Positions 35,865 through 45,632 are shown, counted from the first letter of the stretch. The stretch: DNA of 64,000 bases from Gramella sp. MAR_2010_147 (GCF_900105135.1 NZ_LT629741.1:1178001-1242000); one strand, 5' to 3'. Made by a program: numbers and translations. Notes: generated from the sequence alone by a model not told the origin.

Positions 35865-38831
35865 ATGAAATTAAAATTACTGCTTTTGGGAGTTTTCCTT
35901 TGCATTTTTTCGGTGCAAGCTCAGGAATACTTTCCAAAAAATGATGGTGTAAAAACCCGAAATACCAATTACACTGTATTCAAAAATGCCAAAATCCATG
36001 TGGATCCTCAAACAGTGATCAACAATGGAATGTTTGCCATACGAGAAGGAAAAATTACTGCAGTTGGCAAGTCAATAAATATTCCAAAGAACAGTATGGT
36101 AATCGATCTGAAAGGAAAAGAAGTCTATCCTTCTTTTATAGATCTTTACAGCGACTTCGGGATCCCAAAACCTAAAAGGGCTGAAGGCGGAAATGGTCCG
36201 CAATATGATGCTTCCCGTGAAGGTTATTACTGGAATGATCATATTAGACCCGATACTGATGCTGTTGCACAATTCAGCTTTGATGCTAAAGAAGCTAAAA
36301 AATATCATAAAGCAGGCTTTGGTGTTGTAAATACACATGTTCCAGATGGTATCATCAGAGGTACCGGGATGTTGGTAGCGCTTACTCCCGAAGTTAGCGA
36401 AGGAGACCGTATCCTGAATGACAGGTCTTCACAATATCTTTCTTTTGATAAGAGTGTTCAGTCAAGACAATCTTACCCAACTTCTATTATGGGCACCATG
36501 GCACTACTTCGCCAGACATATCTTGATGCCGACTGGTATTCTAAAGGAAATGCAGATAATAAAGATCTTGCTTTAGAGGCTTTAAATGACAATAAGAATC
36601 TTGTTCAGATCTTTACAGCAGATAATCTTTTAAATGAGCTGAGAGCAGATAAAGTTGGGGATGAATTTGGAGTTCAGTATGTAATCGTTGGTAGCGGAAA
36701 CGAATACCAGCGACTCGATAAGATTAAAGCTTCGAATGCGACCTATATTGTTCCTTTAAAATTTCCAGAAGCTTACGATGTGGAAGATCCTTATCTCACT
36801 GGTTATCTAAGCCTCGAAGAAATGAGAGAATGGAACCAGGCACCGGCAAACCTCAAAATGCTTTCTGAAAACAAGGTTCCATTTACTATCACCACTCACT
36901 CTATAGATGCTGAAAAAGATTTCAGAAACAATCTTCTAAAAGCTATCGAGTACGGTTTGAGCAAAGAAGCTGCTTTGGCTTCTCTTACCACCGTTCCTGC
37001 GAAAACGATTGGACAATCTGGTAAACTAGGGACTATACAGGAAGGAGCCTGGGCAAACTTCATAATTACTTCAGGTGATTTTTTCGAAAAAGAAACCATT
37101 TTATATGAAAACTGGATCCAGGGTGAAAAGAATGTTCTTGAAAGCATGGACATTACTAATATTACCGGAAACTATGATCTAAAGGTAGATGGAAAAACTT
37201 ATCAGCTGGATATTACCGGTGAAGCCTCAAAACCTAAGGCCGAAGTAAAAATGGGAGAAACCAAAATTGGTTCAAAATTGAGTTTTGACAACAATTGGAT
37301 GAATCTTTTACTTTCTTCTCCAGACACAACTAAAACAGAATTTATAAGACTGGTAGCAAATGTTCCGGCTCCAAGTAATTCTATTTCGGGAAAAGCTATT
37401 CTGGCTAATGGGAATGAAACCTCATTTCAGGCTACAAAGAATTCTGAAGCTGATAAAGAGAAAAAGGAAAAAGACAAAGAGTCTGAAACTCCAAAAGTAG
37501 CATCGGTCACCTATCCTAATATTGCTTACGGTTTCAAGGAAAAACCAAAGCAGGAAAATGTACTTTTTAAGAATGCTACGGTTTGGACGAGCGAGGATGA
37601 GGGAGTATTAGAGAACACAGATGTACTTGTAAAAAATGGAGAAATTGTACGTATTGGACAGGATTTAAATGCCAGTGGAGCCAGAGTAATCGATGCTACA
37701 GGAAAACACTTAACTGCCGGGATCATAGATGAACATTCACATATAGCAGCTTCAGATATTAATGAAGCCGGACACAATTCTTCAGCTGAAGTGAGTATGG
37801 AAGACGTTATAGATCCTACTGATATTGGGATTTACAGAGATCTGGCCGGTGGGGTTACCACTATTCAGCTGTTACATGGTTCAGCCAATCCAATTGGAGG
37901 CCGTTCAGCTATTTTGAAACTGAAATGGGGAGAATCTGCAGATGATCTCATCTTTGAGCAGGCACCGCCATTTATAAAATTTGCTCTCGGTGAAAACGTA
38001 AAACAATCTAACTGGAGTGGGAATCGTTTTCCTCAAACCAGGATGGGTGTTGAGCAGGTATTTATAGACTACTTTAGTCAGGCTAGAGCTTACGAAGCAA
38101 AAAAGAAAAGCGGTGGAGATTTCAGAAAAGATATTGAAATGGAAACTCTTGTAGAGATTTTGAATGGCGAACGCTTTGTTAGCTCCCACTCGTACATACA
38201 AAGTGAGATCAATATGTTGATGAAAGTTGCAGAGCAATTCGATTTCAACATCAATACGTTTACACATATTCTGGAAGGATATAAAGTGGCCGATAAAATG
38301 AAACAACATGGCGTTGGCGCTTCCACATTTTCTGACTGGTGGGCCTATAAATACGAGGTAAATGACGCGATCCCCTATAATGCCTCTATCATGAATAATG
38401 TTGGGATCACGGTTGCTATTAACAGCGATGATGGTGAAATGAGCCGAAGACTAAACCAGGAAGCTGCAAAAAGTGTAAAATATGGTGGAATGAGCGAGGA
38501 AGATGCCTGGAAAATGGTAACGATCAATCCCGCCAAACTTTTACATGTAGATGAGCTTGTGGGAAGTATAAAACCAGGAAAACAGGCAGATCTTGTTCTC
38601 TGGAACGATCATCCTCTTTCCATCTATGCAAAACCAGAAAAGACAATGATAGAAGGTGTATTCTATTTTGATATAGATCGTGATAAGCAAATGAGAGAAG
38701 AGATCAAAAAAGAACGTAACGAACTTATCGGTCAGATGCTGCAAGCCAAGAACAGCGGAGTGAAGACTCAACCTGTCACCAAGAAAGAAAAGCAACATGT
38801 TCACTGTGATCTTTTAGAACAGGTTCAATAA
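35865..38831 (+). CDS. exported double amidohydrolase-family protein
   Basis: 988 residues with a signal peptide (FSVQAQ, about residue 20). Two amidohydrolase-like modules are in tandem. The first (about 35-420) has the family frame but reads VYPSFIDLYSDFG where active members have a metal-binding HxH. A Lys/Glu linker (about 525-545) leads to the second module (about 560-960), which keeps it: IDEHSHIAA with His624 and His626, the later FTHILEGYKVAD, and NSDDGE. One functional and one degenerate module are therefore likely. Substrate unknown; relatives are annotated as imidazolonepropionase-like hydrolases. A second family gene follows after 13 bases. Confidence 0.88.
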   Translation: MKLKLLLLGVFLCIFSVQAQEYFPKNDGVKTRNTNYTVFKNAKIHVDPQTVINNGMFAIREGKITAVGKSINIPKNSMVIDLKGKEVYPSFIDLYSDFGIPKPKRAEGGNGPQYDASREGYYWNDHIRPDTDAVAQFSFDAKEAKKYHKAGFGVVNTHVPDGIIRGTGMLVALTPEVSEGDRILNDRSSQYLSFDKSVQSRQSYPTSIMGTMALLRQTYLDADWYSKGNADNKDLALEALNDNKNLVQIFTADNLLNELRADKVGDEFGVQYVIVGSGNEYQRLDKIKASNATYIVPLKFPEAYDVEDPYLTGYLSLEEMREWNQAPANLKMLSENKVPFTITTHSIDAEKDFRNNLLKAIEYGLSKEAALASLTTVPAKTIGQSGKLGTIQEGAWANFIITSGDFFEKETILYENWIQGEKNVLESMDITNITGNYDLKVDGKTYQLDITGEASKPKAEVKMGETKIGSKLSFDNNWMNLLLSSPDTTKTEFIRLVANVPAPSNSISGKAILANGNETSFQATKNSEADKEKKEKDKESETPKVASVTYPNIAYGFKEKPKQENVLFKNATVWTSEDEGVLENTDVLVKNGEIVRIGQDLNASGARVIDATGKHLTAGIIDEHSHIAASDINEAGHNSSAEVSMEDVIDPTDIGIYRDLAGGVTTIQLLHGSANPIGGRSAILKLKWGESADDLIFEQAPPFIKFALGENVKQSNWSGNRFPQTRMGVEQVFIDYFSQARAYEAKKKSGGDFRKDIEMETLVEILNGERFVSSHSYIQSEINMLMKVAEQFDFNINTFTHILEGYKVADKMKQHGVGASTFSDWWAYKYEVNDAIPYNASIMNNVGITVAINSDDGEMSRRLNQEAAKSVKYGGMSEEDAWKMVTINPAKLLHVDELVGSIKPGKQADLVLWNDHPLSIYAKPEKTMIEGVFYFDIDRDKQMREEIKKERNELIGQMLQAKNSGVKTQPVTKKEKQHVHCDLLEQVQ

Positions 38832-38844
38832 AATTGAAAAGAAA

Positions 38845-40158
38845 ATGAAAAGATTCAATAAATATATTTTAATAGCGCTACTGGTAGTTTCCAGTAACAG
38901 TTTCGCTCAGCAAACACCTGCGGAAAAACAATCGGAACCCATTACCATTGTTGGAGCTACGGCACATTTAGGAAATGGCGAGATTATTGAAAATAGCCTT
39001 ATCATCTTTAAAGATGGGGTTATTACCGAAGTAATCGCAGCAAATTTAACCAAGCAACAATATCCCGGAAAGATCATTAACGCTGAAGGCAAACATGTAT
39101 ATCCGGGAATTATCGCCCCAAACTCAACCCTTGGATTGGTGGAGATCGCTGCGGTAAAAGCAACGGAAGATGATGATGAAATGGGAGAAATGCTTCCTAA
39201 CGTAAGAAGCCTGATCGCATATAATGCAGAGAGTAAGATCGTAGAGTCCATGAGACCAAATGGTGTGCTTTTAGGGCAAATCGTTCCAAGAGGCGGCCTC
39301 ATCTCTGGTACCTCATCTATTGTACAGTTCGATGCCTGGAACTGGGAAGATGCGGTGGTAAAAGAAAATGATGCAATTCATATTAACTGGCCAGATGCTT
39401 TTAGAAGAGGTCGCTGGTGGAGAGACGAAGATCCTGGGCTTACTGCTAATAAAGAGTATAAGGAAAACGTACAAAAATTGTCAGATTTCTTTGCATCTTC
39501 AAAGGCGTATCTTGCTGGAGATAGGGATTATAAAAACCTTCAACATCTTGCTATGGATTCTATATTCAACGGAAATAAAAAAGTTTTTGTTCATGTAGAT
39601 GGTGAAAAGGAAATCATGGACGTAATTCAATTCAAAAAAGAACAGGGTATTGAAAGTTTGGTCATTGTTGGAGGCTACGATGCATTGGGTGTCGCAAAAG
39701 AATTAAAAACTAATGACATTCCTGTCCTTGTTAACCGTCCACACAGCACCCCAAATAAAGCTTATGAGGACTATGACTATCCCTATAAGATGGCAAAATT
39801 GCTTCAGGATGAAGGAGTGCTGGTAGCCATTGAGGGTAGCGGACAAATGGAACGAATGAACTCCAGGAATCTGCCTTTTTATGCTGGTACGGTTGCTGCC
39901 TTTGGAATGGACAAAGAAGACGCCTTAAAATTGATCACTTCTAATACTGCTAAAATTTTAGGGATCGATGATTCTTACGGAAGTCTTGAGAAAGGTAAAT
40001 CTGCAACGTTATTTATTTCTGAAGGGGATGCGTTGGATATGAGAACTAATATTCTGTCACATGCGTTTATTGACGGCCGGGAAGTGAGTCTGGAGACTCA
40101 TCAAACCGAACTTTGGAAGAGATATTCCAATAAATACAAAAATCAGGAAGAGAAGTAA
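38845..40158 (+). CDS. exported amidohydrolase-like protein lacking the HxH metal site
   Basis: 437 residues with a signal peptide (SNSFAQ, about residue 22). The amidohydrolase frame is clear: IVGATAHLGNGEIIENSL at the start, and NTAKILGIDDSYGSLEKGKSA near the end. The metal-binding HxH is replaced by VYPGIIAPNSTLG, and the catalytic Asp region reads VAIEGSGQ. It therefore probably lacks metal-dependent hydrolase activity and may be a structural partner of the larger protein encoded 13 bases upstream. A symmetric terminator follows. Confidence 0.85.
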   Translation: MKRFNKYILIALLVVSSNSFAQQTPAEKQSEPITIVGATAHLGNGEIIENSLIIFKDGVITEVIAANLTKQQYPGKIINAEGKHVYPGIIAPNSTLGLVEIAAVKATEDDDEMGEMLPNVRSLIAYNAESKIVESMRPNGVLLGQIVPRGGLISGTSSIVQFDAWNWEDAVVKENDAIHINWPDAFRRGRWWRDEDPGLTANKEYKENVQKLSDFFASSKAYLAGDRDYKNLQHLAMDSIFNGNKKVFVHVDGEKEIMDVIQFKKEQGIESLVIVGGYDALGVAKELKTNDIPVLVNRPHSTPNKAYEDYDYPYKMAKLLQDEGVLVAIEGSGQMERMNSRNLPFYAGTVAAFGMDKEDALKLITSNTAKILGIDDSYGSLEKGKSATLFISEGDALDMRTNILSHAFIDGREVSLETHQTELWKRYSNKYKNQEEK

Positions 40159-40192
40159 TATTATTTAGACCTGTAGAGAAAACAGGACACTT

Positions 40193-40236
40193 AAAAAAAG
40201 ATCTCCAAATTAAAAAAATGGGAGATCTTTTTTTTT
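40193..40236. terminator. bidirectional terminator
   Basis: AAAAAGATCTCC pairs with GGAGATCTTTTT around an A-rich loop and is flanked by A and T runs. It separates the amidohydrolase operon from a convergent lipoprotein gene. Confidence 0.85.
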
Positions 40237-40250
40237 GAAACCATAATTAA

Positions 40251-41069
40251 TTATTCTTCTGAATCTTCAAAAACCCTGGCACCTTCCGGCATTCTAAAGG
40301 CTTCAGTATCCATCTTATCTTCAGTGATACTCACTTTATTAAAACTTACTTCATTTCGCTTATCACCAATTGATCCAGCTTCATAATTATACCATGCGAT
40401 CGTCTTAGGTAATAGCAAACCGTTTGTTTCCTGCCACTCGGCATATTTAATAAGATTTACCTTATCACTGGATTGTCCGGTTTGATAAGTTACCGTATAT
40501 CCCAGCCATGCCATTTTTTTAGTTTGAGAATCATAATACAGATAATATTCATCTTCTGGCGAAGCACCTACTCCATCATTAAAAGATATCTTGATCCCGG
40601 GATATAAGGTTTCCTTATAATTTAAGGTCTCCGTCTTTTCGTAATTAAGTCCTTCATCTGCCAGTACAAAAGGCATAGCATAAAAATAAAACATGAGATT
40701 ATGATAGAAACCGGCATTTCCCTTATACTCTGTCGCTCCTTCTTTTATCCAGACATCTTCTCCATCATATCCCATGAAAAGGTCTTCATTTTCAATAAAA
40801 GTATACCGATCTTTCAGGTCTATGGTCTGGTATTCAACGTTCTCGTCAGACTTTGGAATACTATATTCCAAAGTATGCATCTTATTCCATTGCGCTAAAC
40901 CACCATGAGCTGCAAATACCTTTTGCAATTCGTCGGGATAGTTCAAGGTAGATTCTGATCTTTCATCTTTAGAAGAAGAAGTGCTTTGCTCTTGTCCTGC
41001 TTCTTTTGTGTCATTTTTGCATGCTGTGGCAAACGCAAGAGCAGCGATAATTAATATTACTTTTTTCAT
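40251..41069 (-). CDS. lipoprotein, DUF6503-like
   Basis: 272 residues with a lipoprotein signal ending at Cys17 (LAFATAC) and a Ser/Glu-rich linker. The body begins ELQKVFAAHGGLAQWNKMHTL and continues as a beta-rich domain (DLKDRYTFIENED, YDGEDVWIKEG, EYYLYYDSQTKKMAWLGY), the pattern of LolA/LolB-fold-like Bacteroidota lipoproteins that I associate with DUF6503. It is encoded alone, convergent to the amidohydrolase pair. Function unknown; a lipid- or metabolite-binding role is only a guess from fold. Confidence 0.72.
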   Translation of the reverse strand: MKKVILIIAALAFATACKNDTKEAGQEQSTSSSKDERSESTLNYPDELQKVFAAHGGLAQWNKMHTLEYSIPKSDENVEYQTIDLKDRYTFIENEDLFMGYDGEDVWIKEGATEYKGNAGFYHNLMFYFYAMPFVLADEGLNYEKTETLNYKETLYPGIKISFNDGVGASPEDEYYLYYDSQTKKMAWLGYTVTYQTGQSSDKVNLIKYAEWQETNGLLLPKTIAWYNYEAGSIGDKRNEVSFNKVSITEDKMDTEAFRMPEGARVFEDSEE

Positions 41070-41207
41070 GGTTGGTGGTTTAGTTTTAAAAAATTCAGTT
41101 CGGTTGTAAAAAGACTATAAAATGGTCGGAATGATCCTGAATATCTTACAAATCCCTTTAAAGGAACATTCTAAAAACTAAATATCTCTACTCTAATGAG
41201 TATTCCA

Positions 41208-41215
41208 TATTTTTG
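41208..41215 (+). promoter_or_regulatory. -7 promoter box TATTTTTG almost on the start codon
   Basis: An exact TAnnTTTG match ending 5 bases before the ATG at 41221, which would place the transcription start at or next to the start codon. Confidence 0.55.
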
Positions 41216-41220
41216 CAAGC

Positions 41221-42042
41221 ATGCTAAAACAGATCACGAGCCCTCAGAATAAAGAAGTAAAATGGCTTCTTCAGCTACAGGAGAAATCCCGTAACCGCAG
41301 AAAAGAAGCTGCTTTTATTGTAGAAGGAAAAAGGGAGATACATCTTGCCATTAAAGGCGGGTATTTACCACTTCACCTCTATTTTGTTCCTGAACTGGTC
41401 GAGTTCCAGGAAGTGATAGAAATGGCCAAAGCTAATAATACTGAACCTGCTGAAATTACAGAGATCAGTAAAGCGGTTTATGAAAAACTTGCCTACAGAG
41501 AAAGTACAGAAGGTCTTATAGCAGTTTTCAGGTCTCAGGAAAATATGCTGGAAGACTTAGAGTTTACAACTCCATCGGCGCTCATATTAGTAGCTGAAGC
41601 CCCGGAAAAACCAGGTAATATAGGTGCAATTCTAAGAACTGCCGATGCTGCTGCAGTAGACGCCGTGATCATTGCAAATCCAAAAACAGATCTCTACAAT
41701 CCAAATATTATAAGAAGTAGTGTTGGTTGTCTCTTTACAAATAAGATCGCAACGGGCACAACTGCTGAAATTATCGATTTTCTAAAACGCCGGAATATTA
41801 ACATTTATGCGGCGGCGCTCCAGGCTTCAGAAGCTTATCACAAAATAGATTTCAAGGAAGCTTCGGCAATTGTAATGGGAACCGAAGCTACTGGTTTAAG
41901 CGAAGAATGGCTTGAAAATTCTACTCAGAACATCGTCATTCCCATGCATGGAGAAATTGACTCCATGAATGTTTCTGTGGCGGCCGGAATTCTTATTTTT
42001 GAAGCGAAGAGACAAAGATCTGTCGAGAAAGATGCTCAATAG
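41221..42042 (+). CDS. SpoU/TrmH-family RNA 2'-O-ribose methyltransferase
   Basis: 273 residues. An N-terminal L30e-like RNA-binding domain (about 1-100; SRNRRKEAAFIVEGKREI) precedes the knotted SPOUT domain with VAEAPEKPGNIGAILRTADA, MGTEATGLSEEW and IPMHGEIDSMNVSVAAGILIFE. This layout is of the RlmB/TsnR-like group acting on 23S rRNA or tRNA ribose. The exact target nucleotide is not known. It appears to be transcribed alone. Confidence 0.9.
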   Translation: MLKQITSPQNKEVKWLLQLQEKSRNRRKEAAFIVEGKREIHLAIKGGYLPLHLYFVPELVEFQEVIEMAKANNTEPAEITEISKAVYEKLAYRESTEGLIAVFRSQENMLEDLEFTTPSALILVAEAPEKPGNIGAILRTADAAAVDAVIIANPKTDLYNPNIIRSSVGCLFTNKIATGTTAEIIDFLKRRNINIYAAALQASEAYHKIDFKEASAIVMGTEATGLSEEWLENSTQNIVIPMHGEIDSMNVSVAAGILIFEAKRQRSVEKDAQ

Positions 42043-42073
42043 AAGTTAGCAGTATCTGGTAAGGAATAACTTC

Positions 42074-42094
42074 ATTCTGAACTTGTTTCAGAAT
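42074..42094. repeat. dispersed hairpin repeat (ATTCTGAA-loop-TTCAGAAT)
   Basis: An 8-bp perfect inverted repeat around the loop CTTGT, within the longer TTCATTCTGAACTTGTTTCA. I recall this sequence as a common intergenic element of flavobacteria. It lies between the rRNA methyltransferase gene and the Ste24-type protease gene and lacks a T run, so it is not a classical terminator. Confidence 0.6.
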
Positions 42095-42126
42095 CTCATA
42101 AAATTATAAATTTCAAACTACGAAAC

Positions 42127-43365
42127 TTGAATTCAGAAAGCTTATTTTATATTATCATCGGGATTATTATTATAGATTTTATCATAGACAAAATCCTTGA
42201 TGCCCTCAATGCAAAACATTTTGATGATCCCATTCCAGAAGAGTTAGAGGACGTTTATGATCCCGAGGAATATGAAAAGTCCCAACGTTATAAAAAGGAA
42301 CGATTCAAATTTGCAATGATCAGCTCCACATTTTCAGTGCTATTAACTCTTGGTTTTATCATTTTTGACGGTTTTGCTTATGTTGATGAAATTGCCCGAA
42401 GTGTCTCTGATAATTCCATTATCGTGCCGCTTATTTTCTTTGGGATCATCATGCTGGGAAGCGATTTATTAATGACACCATTCTCATGGTACAGTACGTT
42501 TGTAATAGAAGATAAATATGGCTTCAACAAAACCACGAAAGCAACTTTCTTTCTTGACAAGATAAAAGGCCTGGCGATGACGGCAATTATTGGAGGTGGA
42601 ATTCTTGCTTTAATTGTTTGGTTCTATCAATTCGCTGAAAGTGATTTCTGGTGGTACGCCTGGATTTTAGTGGCGGTTTTTTCAGTTTTTATGAATATGT
42701 TCTATGCAAAACTTATTGTACCGCTATTTAACAAACAAACCCCGTTAAAAAACGGTTCTTTAAGGTCCAGAATCGAAGATTATGCCCGGAGTGTAGGGTT
42801 CAAACTTGACAATATATTTGTGATCGATGGTTCTAAAAGAAGTACCAAAGCAAATGCCTATTTTTCGGGTTTTGGAAGCGAAAAAAGGATTACCCTTTAT
42901 GACACCCTAATTAATGACCTGGAAGAAGAAGAGATCGTTGCCGTACTTGCACATGAAGTTGGTCATTATAAAAAGAATCATATTGTCGTTAATCTGGTAG
43001 TTTCGGTTTTGACAACGGGTTTTACATTATGGTTACTATCTTTATTTGTTGGAAATCCCACTTTATCTGAGGCCCTTGGCGTTACTCAACCCAGTTTTCA
43101 TATTGGCCTTGTGGCCTTCGGAATTTTATATAGTCCTATTTCAGAAATCACCGGACTTATAATGAATTACATTTCCAGAAAATTTGAATACCAGGCAGAT
43201 AATTTTGCAAAAACCACTTATAATGGTAATTCTCTTATTTCCAGTCTAAAGAAATTATCAAAAAACACATTGAGTAATTTAACTCCACATAAAGCCTATA
43301 TTTTTGTACATTACTCTCATCCCAGTCTACTACAGCGATATCGCAATTTGAAAGCTGGGAATTAG
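42127..43365 (+). CDS. M48-family (Ste24-type) membrane metallopeptidase
   Basis: 412 residues from a TTG start; relatives start at the equivalent position with a similar Ser/Leu-Phe-Tyr sequence. Multiple membrane helices flank the zinc site HEVGHYKKNH (His276, Glu277, His280), and the third ligand is in EYQADNFA. The FVIDGSKRSTKANAYFSGFG segment is diagnostic of CAAX-protease-like Ste24. It is expected to degrade or process membrane proteins at the inner membrane; bacteria have no CAAX prenylation. Monocistronic as far as can be seen. Confidence 0.92.
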   Translation: MNSESLFYIIIGIIIIDFIIDKILDALNAKHFDDPIPEELEDVYDPEEYEKSQRYKKERFKFAMISSTFSVLLTLGFIIFDGFAYVDEIARSVSDNSIIVPLIFFGIIMLGSDLLMTPFSWYSTFVIEDKYGFNKTTKATFFLDKIKGLAMTAIIGGGILALIVWFYQFAESDFWWYAWILVAVFSVFMNMFYAKLIVPLFNKQTPLKNGSLRSRIEDYARSVGFKLDNIFVIDGSKRSTKANAYFSGFGSEKRITLYDTLINDLEEEEIVAVLAHEVGHYKKNHIVVNLVVSVLTTGFTLWLLSLFVGNPTLSEALGVTQPSFHIGLVAFGILYSPISEITGLIMNYISRKFEYQADNFAKTTYNGNSLISSLKKLSKNTLSNLTPHKAYIFVHYSHPSLLQRYRNLKAGN

Positions 43366-43388
43366 TTGTTTCCTTTTAATCTTAATTG

Positions 43389-43396
43389 TATTTTTA
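43389..43396 (+). promoter_or_regulatory. candidate -7 promoter box (TATTTTTA)
   Basis: Ends 4 bases before the ATG at 43401, another near-leaderless arrangement. Confidence 0.35.
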
Positions 43397-43400
43397 ACCT

Positions 43401-45608
43401 ATGACAGAGGAGGCTATTGTTAAAGAAAATAAACAGATTGCAAGGCAGTACAAAGAACTGCTGCGTATAAGCTATCAAACCCTGACAGACGAGGATAAAA
43501 AACTTATTCGTACAGCTTTTGATATGGCAGTAGATGCCCATAAAGATCAGCGAAGAAAGTCTGGCGAAGCTTATATTTTTCATCCTATTGCCGTAGCAAA
43601 GATCGTAGCCTCAGAAATTGGTCTGGATGCCACTTCTATAGCCGCAGCATTGCTGCACGATGTAGTTGAAGACACCCAGTACACCCTCAAAGATCTGGAA
43701 AAGACCTTTGGAGAAACCGTGGCCAAGATCGTAGACGGTCTCACTAAAATTTCCAGTCTTAAAAAGGATAAAGATGTATCCCTCCAGGCTGAAAACTTTA
43801 GAAAAATGTTGCTTACACTAAATGATGATGTAAGGGTGATCATTATTAAAATCGCAGACAGGCTCCATAATATGCAAACCATGGATGCAATGCGACCTGA
43901 CAAGCAGATCAAAATCGCTTCAGAAACACTTTACATATACGCTCCCCTTGCACATAGAATTGGTTTGTATAATATAAAAACCGAACTGGAAGATCTTGGA
44001 TTGAAGTATACTGAACCGGAAGTTTACAGTGATATACTTACTAAAATTAAAGAAAGTAAAGAAGAACAGGACCTTTATATAAAGGAATTCAGTAAGATTA
44101 TTCAGGATTCTCTGGACAAGGAAAAACTAGATTATGAGATCAAAGGAAGACCAAAATCCATTTATTCCATCAATAAAAAGATCAAAGCCCAAAATATTAA
44201 TTTTGACGAGATCTACGATAAGTTCGCGATTCGAATAATTTATGAAAGTGAACCCTCGCAGGAAAAATTTCTTGCGTGGAAAATATACTCTATAGTTACA
44301 GATCACTTCAGACCCAATCCTACCCGTTTAAGAGACTGGATCTCTTCTCCAAAATCTACCGGCTATGAAGCATTGCATATAACTGTAATGGGGCCTAAGG
44401 GACGCTGGGTGGAAGTCCAGATAAGGAGTGAACGAATGAATGAGATCGCTGAAAAAGGATATGCAGCTCATTATAAATACAAACAGGGAGACGACAAGGA
44501 AGAGAGAGGTTTTGAAGAATGGGTTACACGTTTACAGGAAGTATTGGAAAGTTCAGAAGTAAATGCTGTGGACTTTGTAGAACAATTCAAACTAAACCTT
44601 TATTCCAAAGAGATCTTTGTTTTCACACCTCAGGGTGATTTAAAATCTTTACCTAAAGGATCTACCCCGTTGGATTTCGCTTTTAGTATTCATACAGAAA
44701 TAGGACTTCACACCAGAGGGTCCAGGGTTAACAGCAAGCTTGTGCCATTAAGCCATGAGCTCAAAAGCGGGGACCAGGTAGAAATTATCACTTCAGATAA
44801 TGCTAAACCCAATATCAACTGGCTGGATTATGCCAATACGGCAAGGGCAAGGGCGAAGATAAAATCATCCCTAAAAGACGAGAAAAAAGAAATTGCCGAA
44901 GAAGGAAAAGCAGTTCTTGCGAGAAAACTAAAGGCTCAAAAGATTCAGTTTAACGAAAAATCTATCAATGAGCTGGTGGTATTTTTCAATCTAAAGACAA
45001 GTCTGGACCTCTTCTACAGGGTTGGAATAGGAAAGATAGACAACCAGATGCTAAAAGATTTTGCATCTTCAAGAAGCAACTCTCTTGTAAGCTATTTTAA
45101 AAATAAGATTAAGAAACCTCAGGTCGCATCAGATTTGAATAAAGATGAAATCACCGCGAAGTATGATCATCTGGTTTTTGGAAAAGAAGAGGAAAAGCTT
45201 GAATATAAATTATCTAATTGCTGCAATCCCATTCCCGGCGATAACGTATTTGGGTTTATCTCGGTGAATGATGGAATTAAAGTTCACAAAAAGGACTGTC
45301 CAAATGCTTTACAACTTCAGAGCAATTATGCATACAGAATCATTCAGGCAAAATGGATAGATAGTTCACAACAGGATTTTAAAGCGGTTATTAAACTACA
45401 GGGAATAGATAATTTGGGGCTCGTTAGTGAAATTACTAAAGAAATTTCCAGCAATATGCACGTAAACATGAGGAATTTGAATTTTGATAGTTCAGATGGA
45501 GTTTTTAGCGGAAGGATTACGTTGGTTGTAAAGAATAATAATATCCTGAATACCATCATACAGAGACTGAAAAAAATTAACGGGATAGACAAGGTTAGCC
45601 GTGAATAA
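43401..45608 (+). CDS. bifunctional (p)ppGpp synthetase/hydrolase (RelA/SpoT homologue)
   Basis: 735 residues. The HD hydrolase domain has RRKSGEAYIFHP and LLHDVVEDT (His86, Asp87), so it should hydrolyse (p)ppGpp. The synthetase domain (about 235-365) has GRPKSIYSINKK, YDKFAIRIIY and GYEALHITVMGP. TGS (about 395-455), a Cys-containing zinc-finger-like region (SNCCNPIPGD) and a C-terminal ACT domain follow. It controls the stringent response to starvation. It is followed 24 bases later by a Fur-family gene, which has its own promoter box inside that gap. Confidence 0.95.
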   Translation: MTEEAIVKENKQIARQYKELLRISYQTLTDEDKKLIRTAFDMAVDAHKDQRRKSGEAYIFHPIAVAKIVASEIGLDATSIAAALLHDVVEDTQYTLKDLEKTFGETVAKIVDGLTKISSLKKDKDVSLQAENFRKMLLTLNDDVRVIIIKIADRLHNMQTMDAMRPDKQIKIASETLYIYAPLAHRIGLYNIKTELEDLGLKYTEPEVYSDILTKIKESKEEQDLYIKEFSKIIQDSLDKEKLDYEIKGRPKSIYSINKKIKAQNINFDEIYDKFAIRIIYESEPSQEKFLAWKIYSIVTDHFRPNPTRLRDWISSPKSTGYEALHITVMGPKGRWVEVQIRSERMNEIAEKGYAAHYKYKQGDDKEERGFEEWVTRLQEVLESSEVNAVDFVEQFKLNLYSKEIFVFTPQGDLKSLPKGSTPLDFAFSIHTEIGLHTRGSRVNSKLVPLSHELKSGDQVEIITSDNAKPNINWLDYANTARARAKIKSSLKDEKKEIAEEGKAVLARKLKAQKIQFNEKSINELVVFFNLKTSLDLFYRVGIGKIDNQMLKDFASSRSNSLVSYFKNKIKKPQVASDLNKDEITAKYDHLVFGKEEEKLEYKLSNCCNPIPGDNVFGFISVNDGIKVHKKDCPNALQLQSNYAYRIIQAKWIDSSQQDFKAVIKLQGIDNLGLVSEITKEISSNMHVNMRNLNFDSSDGVFSGRITLVVKNNNILNTIIQRLKKINGIDKVSRE

Positions 45609-45613
45609 ACTTT

Positions 45614-45621
45614 TACCTTTG
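45614..45621 (+). promoter_or_regulatory. -7 promoter box TACCTTTG for the Fur-family gene
   Basis: An exact TAnnTTTG match beginning 5 bases after the RSH stop and ending 11 bases before the ATG at 45633, so the regulator can be transcribed on its own. Confidence 0.65.
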
Positions 45622-45632
45622 CAAAGCAAATT

